Translations under genes and position numbers: made by a program | The notes under the pieces: generated by a model | Seen by the model: only the letters and a program-made list of their open reading frames with translations | What the model was told of the DNA's origin: nothing | Databases searched by the model: none | NCBI RefSeq assembly: GCF_003173775.1 | Contig: NZ_CP029552.1 | Location: forward strand, 1,869,001 to 1,933,000 | Direction of reading: 5' to 3' | Length of the DNA stretch: 64,000 nt | Source of the DNA: Methylobacterium sp. 17Sr1-1 | Lineage (GTDB): Bacteria; Pseudomonadota; Alphaproteobacteria; Rhizobiales; Beijerinckiaceae | In this document: positions 17,415-26,337 of the stretch, in pieces | Layout of the letters: each line of letters begins with the position of its first letter | How positions within the stretch are numbered: position 1 is the stretch's first letter

Positions 17415-17571
17415 ATACCAACGGCCTAAGATGCTGACGCAGCAACGTCGACCTCGGGCAGGACCGAGATCGACGAGGCCGTTGACCCATCTCGAATTTT
17501 CGACCCCAAGCCGAAGGCTTGGCGAAAATTCGAGAACGGCACCAAAGGTCGTTTTCAACGACCGTCGGTAA
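17415..17571 (+). repeat. 157-bp MITE-like repeat, copy 1
   Basis: Begins ATACCAACGG and ends CCGTCGGTAA, imperfect terminal inverted repeats. The copy at 34456-34612 has the same length and orientation and differs at about 15 positions by hand alignment (about 90% identity). It contains the internal inverted repeat AAGCCgaaGGCTT and encodes no protein I recognise. Equal size, inverted ends and dispersed location fit a miniature inverted-repeat element. Confidence 0.8.
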
Positions 17572-17615
17572 TGAGATGGATCGAAAGCAGCCCTCCAGGG
17601 CCGGCCCGATGGCCC

Positions 17616-19097
17616 TCAACCGCCAGCGTTCCCACCCACCACAACCCCCACCACCGGCAACGGCGCCTCCACCTGCGCCACCACCCCGCCCGGCCGGTAC
17701 TCCACCTCCGCCGTGCCGCCGATCTCGGCGGCGAGCACCCGCTCGATCATCCGCGAGCCGAAGCCGCGCCGGGCCGGGGCCGAGACCGGCGGGCCGTCCG
17801 TCTCCTCCCAGCGCAGCCGCAGGCGACCGTCGAAGGTTACCTCCCAGGTCAGCAGCACCCGGCCCGCCTCGGTCGAGAGCGCGCCGTACTTGACCGCGTT
17901 GGTCGCCAGTTCATGCAGGGCCATCACGAAGGCGAGCGCCAGCCGGGGCGGCAGGCGGACCGGCGGGCCGTCGATGGCGAAGCGCAGGCCCGCGCCGGTG
18001 CGGAACGGGCGCAGGGCCTCGTCCGCGATCTCCGCCAGGGTCGCACCCTCCCAGCTCTCGCGGGTCAGGACGTCGTGGGCGGCCGAGAGCGATTGCAGGC
18101 GGGCGTTGAAGGCCGTGCGCGCCTCGGAGAGCGAGGAAGCGTGGGTCAGGGTCTGGTTGGCGATCGACTGGATCGTCGCCATCGAGTTCTTCACCCGGTG
18201 GTTCAATTCCTCGGCGAGCAGCGCCCGGTGCTCGTCGCCGCGCTTGCGCTCGGTCACGTCGAGGGTCACGCCGGCCATGCTCAGGGGCGCGCCGTCCGCG
18301 TCGTAGAAGGTCTGGCCGCGGATCTGCAGCCAGCGCACCTCGCCGGTCGGCGTGCGGATCCGGTACTCGATGTCGTAGTCGCTCCGGGTCTCGATCGACC
18401 CCCGGACGGCCGCCTGCATCCGCTCGCGGTCCTCCGGCAGGATCGCGGCGATCAGGTCATCGAAGGTGAACGGCTCGGCCGGATCGCGGCCGAGAATGCG
18501 CTTGCAGCTCTCCGACGCCATCAGCCGCATGCCGTCGAGATCGAGGGTCCACGAGCCGAGGCGGGAGGCCTTGAGGATGAAGTGGAGCCGCTCCTCGCTC
18601 CGCCGCAGGGCGAGCGGGCGCCGCTCGATCTCCCGCTCCAGGGCGTCGCGGTCGCGCTGAAGGCGCACCAGCCGGTCGCGCTCCAGCGTCACGTCGAACT
18701 GCGAGGCGAAGAAGTAGGTGAGCTGCCCGTCCTCGCCGAAGACCGGCGAGACCAGCAGGCGGTTCCAGAACGCCTCGCCGGTCTTCTTGTGGTTGAGGAG
18801 GTCGATCTCGACCGGGACCCGGCGCTCGATCGCGTCGCGGATGCGCGCGACGTCCGCGGGGTTGGTCTCGGGTCCTTGCAGGAAGCGGCAGTTGCGGCCG
18901 ACGATCTCGTCCCGGGCGTAGCCGGTCAGCCGCGTGAAGGCGTCGTTGACGAAGACGATCGGGTTGTCGGGCTGGTGCGGGTCGGTGATCACCATCGGCA
19001 TGCGCGTCGCCCGCACGGCGGCCGCGAACGGATCGGGACTGGCGCCGGTCCGGATCAGCTCGGTCGCGATGCGGCTGTCGTCGCGGCGCTCGGTCAC
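17616..19097 (-). CDS. LOV-domain blue-light sensor histidine kinase (HisKA_2/HWE type)
   Basis: A 493-residue soluble kinase. Residues about 30-135 form a LOV domain with the canonical GRNCRFLQGPETNPADVARI (flavin-adduct Cys70). A second PAS domain (about 165-285) follows, then a HisKA_2/HWE kinase: phospho-acceptor His300 in EELNHRVKNSMATIQSIANQ, and the ATPase N box HELATNAVKYGALS (Asn400). It has no membrane segment and no adjacent response regulator, so it probably signals to an unlinked regulator such as a PhyR-type general stress pathway. The MITE copy 1 ends 45 bases from its stop. Confidence 0.93.
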   Translation of the reverse strand: MTERRDDSRIATELIRTGASPDPFAAAVRATRMPMVITDPHQPDNPIVFVNDAFTRLTGYARDEIVGRNCRFLQGPETNPADVARIRDAIERRVPVEIDLLNHKKTGEAFWNRLLVSPVFGEDGQLTYFFASQFDVTLERDRLVRLQRDRDALEREIERRPLALRRSEERLHFILKASRLGSWTLDLDGMRLMASESCKRILGRDPAEPFTFDDLIAAILPEDRERMQAAVRGSIETRSDYDIEYRIRTPTGEVRWLQIRGQTFYDADGAPLSMAGVTLDVTERKRGDEHRALLAEELNHRVKNSMATIQSIANQTLTHASSLSEARTAFNARLQSLSAAHDVLTRESWEGATLAEIADEALRPFRTGAGLRFAIDGPPVRLPPRLALAFVMALHELATNAVKYGALSTEAGRVLLTWEVTFDGRLRLRWEETDGPPVSAPARRGFGSRMIERVLAAEIGGTAEVEYRPGGVVAQVEAPLPVVGVVVGGNAGG

Positions 19098-19224
19098 GCT
19101 TGCGTCGCCTCCTGCGCGGGGACGGGGTGAGACGTCTCGTCTCCACGCCTATTGTGTCATCGCCAACGGCCCGGCTTCACGCAATGCCCGCGATTGCTGC
19201 AAAAGCGCGCATCCGAGGCCGCGT

Positions 19225-19578
19225 CTACGGATGCGGCTCCGGAAAGCCGTGGCGCGCGTGCAGGGCCCGCAGGATCGCGTCCTTGTCGTCGGTGAAGCGC
19301 AGGTCGTCGTGGCGGCCGGTGGCGAGCGCCTCCGGCGCGTCGGGGGCGAAGACCAGGAGCGGCAGCGACTGGTGGTTCTCACCGAGGCGGTCGATCAGCG
19401 CCTGCCGCGGGCGCGGCCAGGGCAGGCGCGTCACGGCGAGGCGTTCGGCGAGGGCGGGAAAACCCGCGAGCACGCCCTCGATCAGGGCGCAGTGCCAGCA
19501 GTAGAAGCGCCGGCCCGGATAGGCCGGGTCGGTGAAGTCCGGCGCCAGCAGGTAGAGGTGGTCGCGCAAGACCGTCAC
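19225..19578 (-). CDS. DUF3088 family protein
   Basis: A 117-residue protein with the family pattern YLLAPDFTDPAYPGRRFYCW followed by HCALIEGVLAGFP. The CWHC arrangement gives a CxxC-like thioredoxin-fold feel, then QSLPLLVFAPD. Function is not established. Ten bases downstream of the cytochrome b561 gene on the same strand, so probably the same transcript. Confidence 0.8.
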   Translation of the reverse strand: MTVLRDHLYLLAPDFTDPAYPGRRFYCWHCALIEGVLAGFPALAERLAVTRLPWPRPRQALIDRLGENHQSLPLLVFAPDAPEALATGRHDDLRFTDDKDAILRALHARHGFPEPHP

Positions 19579-19588
19579 GCTCCGGAGT

Positions 19589-20167
19589 TCACACGTCCTG
19601 GCGCGGCAGCATCCGGTCGAGCAGGGCGTCGCGCCGGGCGATCAGATGCCACGCGGTCGCCAGCACGTGCAACGCCACCAGGGCGTAGACCGCGTACTGG
19701 CCGGCCAGGTGGATCTGGTCGGCGAGCTTCGCCACCGCCTCGTTCTTCGCCATGAAGGGCGGGATCGGGAAGAGGAAGAAGTACTGCGTGGTGTTGCCGG
19801 CGGCGGCCGACATCACGAAGCCGCTCAGTGGCATCAGCAGGAACACGAGGTAGAGCAGCCAGTGGTTGATCCGGCCGAGCACGGCCAGGCCCTTCGGCAC
19901 GAAGACCTCCGGCGGGGCCGGGTGCCAGGCCCGCCACAGGATGCGGATCGCGACGATGGCGAAGATCGTGATGCCGACGGACTTGTGGAGCTGGAAGTAG
20001 AAGCCCTTGGCCGGGCTCGCCGGCAGGCTCGTGGCGATCCAGGCCAGCGGCAGCACCGCCAGCACCAGAGCGGCGGTGAGCCAGTGCAGACCCTGCGCCA
20101 TGGCCGAGTAGCGCGGCTGCTCGACGCGAGCGATCGGGACCGGCGCGCGGGTGGACAGGTCGAGCAT
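19589..20167 (-). CDS. cytochrome b561 (di-haem membrane electron carrier)
   Basis: A 192-residue four-helix membrane protein of the bacterial CybB type. Histidines suited to bind two haems are seen at 28 (QGLHWL), 61 (FQLHKSVG), 153 (IHLAGQYAVY) and 167/174 (ALHVLATAWH). These proteins pass electrons from quinol or superoxide. First gene of a short operon with the DUF3088 protein. Confidence 0.92.
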   Translation of the reverse strand: MLDLSTRAPVPIARVEQPRYSAMAQGLHWLTAALVLAVLPLAWIATSLPASPAKGFYFQLHKSVGITIFAIVAIRILWRAWHPAPPEVFVPKGLAVLGRINHWLLYLVFLLMPLSGFVMSAAAGNTTQYFFLFPIPPFMAKNEAVAKLADQIHLAGQYAVYALVALHVLATAWHLIARRDALLDRMLPRQDV

Positions 20168-20286
20168 CCGGGATGGTCCTCACAGGGCCGCCGTCGCGGC
20201 GGGGGCTGGTCTACCCCCGCAGGCTAGACACTCCGCGACGCATGGTCACCCTGGAATCGCTCGAAATGCCGGGGACGGACGCGGCG

Positions 20287-21099
20287 TCAGATCGCCGCCG
20301 CCGGATCGCCCCCGAGGGGATTGCCCTCGTCCTCGTTGCGGTCGTCCTGGCGGTCATCGTCCCGGCGCTCGCGGCGCCGCCGGCGGCGTCCGCCCTCGGC
20401 GAGGGACTGGGCCAGCGCCCGGAACGGCGCGGTCAGGCGGCGCACGTCCTCGGCCCGCTCCATGAAGCGCTCGCCGTTGCGGATCTCGCGGTCGAGCGCC
20501 GCCATGGTGCGGGCGAGCGCCGGGTCGTCGTCCTCGAACCACACCTCCATGACGCGCGCGAAGGCGATCACCACGCCCTGGAGCTTGACGCGGCCGAGCG
20601 GCCCCTCGGTGCTGATGCCGGCCGAGGCCAGCATGAAGCGCTGCGAGTTGAGCGCGACCTGGTTGAGGGCGGCGAGCGACAGGGGATCGCCGCGCAGCGC
20701 GAAGGCGATGCGGCGCAGGGCCGGCTTGTAGGGATCCATCGCGTCGAGGCGGCGCATCAGCACGTCGAACAGCCGTTCGCGGGTCGGCTCGTCGTCGAGG
20801 TCGTCGCTGGCGCCCTCGAGCACCTGCTTGTCGATCATGCGGGCGAAGCCCCCGAGCACCGCGCCCTTCGACGGGTAGGCGTCGCGAAACTCCGCCAGGC
20901 TCACCCCGGCTTCGCGGGCGATGTCGCCGACCTCGATGTCGTTCCAGGGCTGCTCGGCGGCAAGCCGCATCAGCGCCTCGACGATCGCCTCCCGCGGCGG
21001 CAGGCGGGCGGCTTCCGGCGCAGCCCCGGCGTCGTGCGACGCGCCGGAGGTCGTGCTGCCGGACGGCTTGCCGTCGGACGCCTTGGGGGTGCGGGCCAT
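20287..21099 (-). CDS. TetR/AcrR family transcriptional regulator
   Basis: A 270-residue protein. A disordered N-terminal leader of about 30 residues is followed by a TetR HTH (VGDIAREAGVSLAEFRDAYPSKGAVLGGF), a helical ligand domain, and an unusual highly charged tail (RRRRRRERRDDDRQDDRNED). The ATG at 21099 is preferred because GGAG lies upstream and the longer frame adds no recognisable sequence. Target genes are not evident; neighbours on both sides are in separate units. Confidence 0.82.
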   Translation of the reverse strand: MARTPKASDGKPSGSTTSGASHDAGAAPEAARLPPREAIVEALMRLAAEQPWNDIEVGDIAREAGVSLAEFRDAYPSKGAVLGGFARMIDKQVLEGASDDLDDEPTRERLFDVLMRRLDAMDPYKPALRRIAFALRGDPLSLAALNQVALNSQRFMLASAGISTEGPLGRVKLQGVVIAFARVMEVWFEDDDPALARTMAALDREIRNGERFMERAEDVRRLTAPFRALAQSLAEGGRRRRRRERRDDDRQDDRNEDEGNPLGGDPAAAI

Positions 21100-21261
21100 G
21101 GATGGACGCTCCGATACCGGTGAGGCTGAGAGGGAGCGCTGCGGCGCCTCCCCGAGGCGGATCACCGCCTCGACCGCGTATCTAGGGATCGGCCCGGCCG
21201 CCGGGCAGGGGGCCGCGGCGTCGCGCCCGGGTGAGGGAGAGGTGACGCGATAGGGGGGATT

Positions 21262-22077
21262 TCAGCCCGCCAGTTCCCCGGCCCGGTTCTTGGCCGCCGC
21301 CACGGCCGCGCGCATCAGGGGGCTCAACCCGTCCTCGGCCATCAGCACGCCGAGCGCCGCCGCGGTGGTGCCGCCCGGCGAGGTCACGTTCCGGCGCAAC
21401 GTCGCCGGCTCCTCGGGGCTCTGCCCGAGCAGCTCGCCCGCCCCCGCCACGGTCTGGCGGGCGAGGCGCGCCGCCACCTCGGCCGGCAGCCCGGCGGCGA
21501 CGCCCGCACTCGCCAGGGCTTCGGCCAGCAGGAAGACGTAGGCCGGGCCGGACCCTGAGACCGCCGTCACGGCGTCGATCAGGTCCTCGCTGTCCAGCCA
21601 CTCGACGAGGCCGATGCCCGAGAGGAGCGCGTGCGCCGTGCGGCGCTGGTCCTCGGTGGTCTCCGGCGAGGCCGCGGCGCCGGTGGCGCCCCGGCGGATG
21701 CTCGCCGGGAGGTTCGGCATCGCCCGCACCACCGCGCGGGCGCGGGGCAGGCGGTCCTTGAGGTTGGCGATGGTCTTGCCGGCGAGCACCGAGACCACGA
21801 CCGTGTCCGGCCCGGCGAGCGGGGCCACCGTCGCGGCGGCGGCCTCCAGGCCCTGCGGCTTGATCGCCAGGACCAGGGCCTCGGGCTCGGCCGGCTTGTC
21901 CGGATTGAGGGCGATCCCGTGGGCGGCGCAGAGCGCCGCCATTGCGGGGGCGGGGTTCGGATCGACGACGGTGACGCGGGCGCCCGGCAGCCCGTCGGCG
22001 AGCCAGCCCTCCAGCATCGATCCGCCCATCTTGCCGGCGCCGACCAGGATCAGCGAGGCGGGCAGGGCCCCGCTCAC
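21262..22077 (-). CDS. proC: pyrroline-5-carboxylate reductase
   Basis: A 271-residue enzyme, last step of proline synthesis. N-terminal Rossmann motif ILVGAGKMGGSMLEGWL, then MPNLPASIRRGATGAA and the C-terminal proC signature AVSGSGPAYVFLLAEAL with RQTVAGAGELL. The GTG start overlaps the YbjN stop as GTGA, so it is translationally coupled to it. Confidence 0.95.
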   Translation of the reverse strand: MSGALPASLILVGAGKMGGSMLEGWLADGLPGARVTVVDPNPAPAMAALCAAHGIALNPDKPAEPEALVLAIKPQGLEAAAATVAPLAGPDTVVVSVLAGKTIANLKDRLPRARAVVRAMPNLPASIRRGATGAAASPETTEDQRRTAHALLSGIGLVEWLDSEDLIDAVTAVSGSGPAYVFLLAEALASAGVAAGLPAEVAARLARQTVAGAGELLGQSPEEPATLRRNVTSPGGTTAAALGVLMAEDGLSPLMRAAVAAAKNRAGELAG

Positions 22078-22577
22078 GCCTCGCCCTCGGTCTCGAACAG
22101 CACGGCGTCGAGGGCCTCGCGGGCGCTCTTGCCGGCCCAGATCACGAACTGGAACGCCTGGAAGTAGCGCTCGCAGGCCTCGACCGCGGTCTTCAGCATG
22201 GTCTCGCACTGGCCGTGCGTCGGCTCGGCGCCGCCGGTGAGCAGGAGCGCGTGGCGGAACATCACCACGTGCTCGCTGTTCCAGAGGTCGAAATGGCCGA
22301 CCCAGAGCTGCTCGTTGACGAGCGAGACGAGCCGCAGCACCTCGTTGCGCCGCCGCTCCGGCACCTTCAGGTCGAAGGCGGAGGCGACGTGCAGCGCCTC
22401 CACGTCCTCGATCCACGTGAAGGCGACGTGGTACTCGGCCCATCGGCCCGCCACCGCCACCGACATCTCGTCGGTCTCGGCACGATCGAAGATCCAGTCC
22501 CGGAGGGAGGCGAGGCGCTCGACGACATCGAGCGGGTGCTCGGCGCGGTTCAGGTCGTCGATGTTGAGCTGGGTCAT
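22074..22577 (-). CDS. YbjN domain-containing protein
   Basis: A 167-residue soluble protein with the YbjN/T3SS-chaperone-like fold pattern (HPLDVVERLASLRDWIFDR, VNEQLWVGHFDLW). In alphaproteobacteria this gene very often precedes proC, as here. It may act as a chaperone-like or regulatory protein; no catalytic residues are apparent. Confidence 0.88.
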   Translation of the reverse strand: MTQLNIDDLNRAEHPLDVVERLASLRDWIFDRAETDEMSVAVAGRWAEYHVAFTWIEDVEALHVASAFDLKVPERRRNEVLRLVSLVNEQLWVGHFDLWNSEHVVMFRHALLLTGGAEPTHGQCETMLKTAVEACERYFQAFQFVIWAGKSAREALDAVLFETEGEA

Positions 22578-22857
22578 GGCGATCCAAGTTTGGCTCGTCC
22601 GAGCGGGAAACAGCTGCGTCAGCGAACGCGGCGAGTGTCGTCTTCAAGGCAGATCGCGACCCGGGCACGGTCAGGACGTGCAGGCGAAAAGCTTAAGTTC
22701 CGACTTGTCTCCCCAGAGCGGCTGCGAATCAGGGCGTGACCCACTATAGCCCGGGCGAGTCGAGGGACTCAAAGCGGAAAGCCGCGGTGGCGGCGGCGTG
22801 CCGCCGGCTATCCACCGAAGCTTCCTGTGCACAAGCGGGACGCGTCGGGACGACGAG

Positions 22858-23136
22858 TCAGGCGGTCGCCGTGCCGCCCGTCGATGTGCTCTTGGCGCCG
22901 GGGGCGGCCTCCAGCGCCGCGACGCGGGCGGTCAGCGCATCGTTCTGGGCGCGTAAGGACGCGACGAGATCGCGCAGCACCTCGACCTCCTCGCGGGTGG
23001 CGACGTCCATGTCCCGCAGCATGCGCTCGATCTGCGCCTTGACCATGGTCTCGGCCTCGCGGCGCACGCCCTGGGCCGCGCCGGCGGCGTCGGTCATCAG
23101 GCGGGCGAAGTCGTCGAACAGGCGGTTCTGCTGCAT
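22858..23136 (-). CDS. UbiK-type accessory factor (YqiC/BMFP family)
   Basis: A 92-residue protein: MQQNRLFDDFARLMTDAAGAAQG at the start and a coiled coil VEVLRDLVASLRAQNDALTARVAALE at the end, matching the membrane-fusogenic BMFP/UbiK family. UbiK helps the ubiquinone-biosynthesis complex in proteobacteria. Single-gene unit facing the YbjN-proC pair. A 280-base gap on the low-coordinate side shows no gene. Confidence 0.85.
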   Translation of the reverse strand: MQQNRLFDDFARLMTDAAGAAQGVRREAETMVKAQIERMLRDMDVATREEVEVLRDLVASLRAQNDALTARVAALEAAPGAKSTSTGGTATA

Positions 23137-23358
23137 GGAAAAACTCCGGGGCTGGTCCGTGATGCACAGCCCTAATGCATTTCAACCCGGAATGGGCCCC
23201 GGTCCGGGCTCCCCGTCGCGCGAAAATGCGGCACCATCGCGATCGGACCGCTTGTGGCCGCTTCGGTTGCGCGACGGTGTCGCGGATGGGGCCCAGCAAC
23301 AGACGGTTGCACAATGGTGGCTTCAAGCAAAACCCGGTCTCGGGCATAAGGCGAACCC

Positions 23359-24075
23359 GTGAGCACGACACCGCACATCCTGATCGTCGAGGACGATCGC
23401 GAGATCAGCACGCTGATCGCCCGCTATCTCCGTGGCAACGATTGCCGGGTCTCGATCGCCGGCGACGGCCGCGAGATGGACCGGCTCTTGGCCGATTCCC
23501 GCGTCGACCTGATCGTCCTCGACCTGATGCTGCCGGGCGAGGACGGCCTGTCGATCTGCCGGCGCCTGCGCGCCGCCTCCGGCATGCCGATCCTGATGCT
23601 CACCGCGAAGAGCGAGGAGATCGACCGGATCGTCGGGCTCGAGATCGGGGCCGACGACTACCTGGCCAAGCCGTTCAACCCGCGCGAACTGCTCGCCCGC
23701 ATCCGGGCGATCCTGCGCCGCGGCGCCGCGGCGCCTGGCCGCGACGACGAGGGCGTGCGCCGCCACGCCTTCGCGGGTTTCGTGCTCGATGCGGGCCTGC
23801 GCCAGCTCCTCAACCCGGAGGGCGCGCAGGTGTCGCTCACCGGCGCCGAGTTCGACCTGCTGCACGCGATGTGCCTGCGGCCGGGCCGGGTGCTCTCCCG
23901 CGACCAGCTCCTCGACCTGACGCAGGGGCGCGCGCCGGGGCCGTTCGAGCGCAGCATCGACGTGCTGGTGAGCCGCATCCGCCAGAAGATCGAGCGCGAT
24001 CCCCGCAACCCGGAGATGATCAAGACCATCCGCTCCGGCGGCTACCTGTTCACGCCGGAGGTGGTCTCGACATGA
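23359..24075 (+). CDS. OmpR/PhoB family response regulator
   Basis: A 238-residue regulator. The receiver domain carries acidic Asp12/13, phospho-acceptor Asp55 (LIVLDLMLPG), Thr82 and Lys104 (YLAKPF). The C-terminal winged helix (LTGAEFDLLHAMCLRPGRVLSRDQLLDLTQ ... VLVSRIRQKIE) is OmpR type. GTG start. Followed 13 bases later by its histidine kinase. Confidence 0.94.
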   Translation: MSTTPHILIVEDDREISTLIARYLRGNDCRVSIAGDGREMDRLLADSRVDLIVLDLMLPGEDGLSICRRLRAASGMPILMLTAKSEEIDRIVGLEIGADDYLAKPFNPRELLARIRAILRRGAAAPGRDDEGVRRHAFAGFVLDAGLRQLLNPEGAQVSLTGAEFDLLHAMCLRPGRVLSRDQLLDLTQGRAPGPFERSIDVLVSRIRQKIERDPRNPEMIKTIRSGGYLFTPEVVST

Positions 24076-24088
24076 CGGGCGTCTCGCC

Positions 24089-25480
24089 ATGACGGGCAAG
24101 GGGCCTCTGCCGGGCCGCATCGCCGGGCAGCTCGCCCTGCTGGTGGTGGCGGCGATCGTCGTCACCCACGTCGTCGTGACCGTGGCCTTCCTGCTGCTGC
24201 GCCCGGAGCTGCGCCGCTCCGACGAGCGCCCGAGCGCGCTGGCCAACCGCCTCGTCACCGTCGTCCACATGGTGGCGGCGGCCCCGGCGGACGACCGGGC
24301 CGACGTGGTGGCGGCGGCGCGCCACAGCGCCTCGGCGCTCCACCTGACCCTCTTGCCCGCCAACGAGCCGAACGCGCCCGGCCCGTCGAGCGCCGACGTG
24401 CCGGAGATCACCGGACTGCGGGCGGCGCTCGGGCCCGGCTACGGCGTCTCGGCCGAGCACCAGCCCGCCGGCGCGCTGCACCTGCGCATCGCCGGGCCGG
24501 GCGGCCTCCAGCTCGCCGCCGACCTGCCGCCGCTGCCGCTGCCGCACCCGCCGCTGACCAGCGCGGTGCTGATCACCCTGGTCTTCCTCGCGCTCTCGCT
24601 GACGCTCCTGTCGATCTGGGCGACGCGGGCGCTCACCGCGCCGCTCGCGCGGCTGGCCGAGGCGGCGGAGGCCTTCGGCACCGCCACCGAGGCGCGGCCG
24701 CTGCCGCAGCGCGGGCCGGAGGAGGTGCTGGCGGTCTCCCGGGCGCTCGGCCGGATGCGCGACCGGGTCTTGCGGCTCCTCGACGACCGCACCCACATGC
24801 TGGCGGCGATCAGCCACGACCTGCGCACGCCGATCACCCGCCTGCGCCTCCGGGCGGAGTTCCTGGAGGACGAGGGGCTGCGCCGGCAGTTCCTGCGCGA
24901 CCTCGACCAGATGAACGCGCTCGTCGAGGCGGCGCTCTCCTTCGTGCGCGACGGCCAGCCCCGCGAGGGCCAGCCCCGGGCGGATCTCGGCCTCGTCGAC
25001 CTCGCCTCGGTGGTGCAGACGGTCTGCGACGGCTTCGCCGACATCGGCGAGGCGGTACGGGCCGAGGAAGTCCGGGACGAGGACCTGCGGCCGGCCCTGG
25101 TGCGCGCCTCGTCGGGCGAGCTGCAGCGGGCGCTCACCAACCTCATCGACAACGCGGTGAAATATGCCGGCGGCGCCACCGTGCGCCTCGTCGAGGCCGG
25201 GCCGGGCCGCGTCGCGGTCGAGATCCTCGACGAGGGGCCGGGCATCCCGGAGGAGGAGCGTGCCCTGATGCTCCAGCCCTTCGTGCGCGGCGACCGCGCC
25301 CGCACCCTCAACGAGGCCGGCGGCTTCGGCCTCGGCCTGTCGATCGCCAGCGCCATCGCGCAGTCGCACGGCGGCACGTTCAGCCTGAAGAACCGGGTGC
25401 CGCAGGGCCTGTGCGTCCGCCTCGAGCTGCCGCGGGCGGCCGGCGCGGTGCCGCGGCCGCCGGCGGCCCGGGCCGCCTGA
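24089..25480 (+). CDS. EnvZ-type membrane sensor histidine kinase
   Basis: A 463-residue kinase. TM1 at about residues 16-37, a periplasmic sensor of about 115 residues, TM2 at about 157-178, a HAMP domain, HisKA with His243 in AAISHDLRTPITRLRLR, and HATPase_c with NLIDNAVKYAGG, DEGPGIPEEE and GFGLGLSIA. It partners the regulator just upstream. The signal is not known; the periplasmic part is low in recognisable motifs. An ATG 17 bases upstream opens only a six-codon frame that ends in the ATG region. Confidence 0.94.
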   Translation: MTGKGPLPGRIAGQLALLVVAAIVVTHVVVTVAFLLLRPELRRSDERPSALANRLVTVVHMVAAAPADDRADVVAAARHSASALHLTLLPANEPNAPGPSSADVPEITGLRAALGPGYGVSAEHQPAGALHLRIAGPGGLQLAADLPPLPLPHPPLTSAVLITLVFLALSLTLLSIWATRALTAPLARLAEAAEAFGTATEARPLPQRGPEEVLAVSRALGRMRDRVLRLLDDRTHMLAAISHDLRTPITRLRLRAEFLEDEGLRRQFLRDLDQMNALVEAALSFVRDGQPREGQPRADLGLVDLASVVQTVCDGFADIGEAVRAEEVRDEDLRPALVRASSGELQRALTNLIDNAVKYAGGATVRLVEAGPGRVAVEILDEGPGIPEEERALMLQPFVRGDRARTLNEAGGFGLGLSIASAIAQSHGGTFSLKNRVPQGLCVRLELPRAAGAVPRPPAARAA

Positions 25481-25509
25481 GCCGGCGCGCCGGGCCGGCT
25501 CGCGCGGAC

Positions 25510-25582
25510 ATGCTTGGCAAAGAGATACTTGGCCGAGAGATTCGGCCGAGAGATGCTCGGCGAAGAGACATACTTGGCGAAG
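25510..25582 (+). repeat. five imperfect 13-15-bp tandem repeats upstream of 25734 gene
   Basis: Successive units read ATGCTTGGCAAAGAG, ATACTTGGCCGAGAG, ATTCGGCCGAGAG, ATGCTCGGCGAAGAG and ACATACTTGGCGAAG. They sit in the 253-base gap after the kinase gene and are less GC-rich than the surroundings. The phase is mostly 15, so they could be read as pentapeptide codons, but no gene with a ribosome-binding site covers them. They could be a multi-site protein target or slipped-strand expansion. Confidence 0.7.
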
Positions 25583-25733
25583 ATGTAACCTCTCATTGCG
25601 GCTTGCCGCAGCGCAACAGGCGGAAACCGTTCTCCCGCGGCGGCGAAAGATCTCTTAAGCGGCGCCGGCCGCAACCTGCCTCGCGTCGGGGACGACGGAT
25701 CGTCCCCGCCCACACGCGAGGTCTCACGCCCCC

Positions 25734-26333
25734 ATGACGACCGTCTCCGCCTCCAGCGCCGCCCAGCTGGTCAACCCGCCCAAGGTCGAGCCGAAGGCCG
25801 GCGCGCACAAGCAGCGGCTCCTCGACCAGATCTCGGCGCAAGCGCAGGCCGGCAGCCTGAGCGCCACCGACGCGAGCGCGCTGACGAGCGCGGTTCAGGA
25901 CATCGACCAGGCGATGTCCGGCACGTCCGGTTCCGGGACGAGCGGCACCCGCCTCGACCCGGCCCAGGCCAAGAGCCGGATGGACGACCTCATCGGCGCC
26001 GAGGTCACCAAGGGCACCCTGACGAGCGACCAGGCGACGACGCTCAAGTCCCTGCTGTCGTCGCAGAAGGGCGGCCAGGGCGGGGAGCGTGGCGGCGTCG
26101 GCGGCGCGGGCGGTCCTCCCCCCGGTCCGCCGCCCTCCGGCGCGGCCGATGCGACAGGTTCGACGGATGCCACGTCCACGGCCGACGCGGCCACGAGCGC
26201 CAGCGACCTGCTCGCGGGCTTCCTCAAGCAGCTTCAGACCGCGCAGGCGCAGAGCCAGGCGAGCGGCTATGGCGCGAGCGGCAGCGGGACGCCGAAGGGC
26301 AGCCAGGCGGCAGTGTTCGACTTCACGGTGTAG
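25734..26333 (+). CDS. hypothetical protein with two helical G-[ST]-L-[ST] repeats and Gly/Pro linker
   Basis: A 199-residue protein of unrecognised family. Two similar helix-turn-helix units are visible: QISAQAQAGSLSATDASALT near residue 40 and GAEVTKGTLTSDQATTLKSL near 90. Each has a G-x-L-[ST] turn followed by an amphipathic helix. A GGxGG/Pro-rich linker follows (about 110-135), then an Ala/Ser/Thr/Gln-rich tail ending FDFTV. No signal peptide, cysteines or TM helices. It is convergent with ruvA, five bases apart. Confidence 0.7.
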   Translation: MTTVSASSAAQLVNPPKVEPKAGAHKQRLLDQISAQAQAGSLSATDASALTSAVQDIDQAMSGTSGSGTSGTRLDPAQAKSRMDDLIGAEVTKGTLTSDQATTLKSLLSSQKGGQGGERGGVGGAGGPPPGPPPSGAADATGSTDATSTADAATSASDLLAGFLKQLQTAQAQSQASGYGASGSGTPKGSQAAVFDFTV

Positions 26334-26337
26334 GCGC

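Noticed and set aside
25411..25737. Open frame covering the 15-bp repeats, giving KEILGRE-type peptides
   Set aside because: Starts inside the kinase gene, has no ribosome site, and its composition after the repeats is not protein-like.
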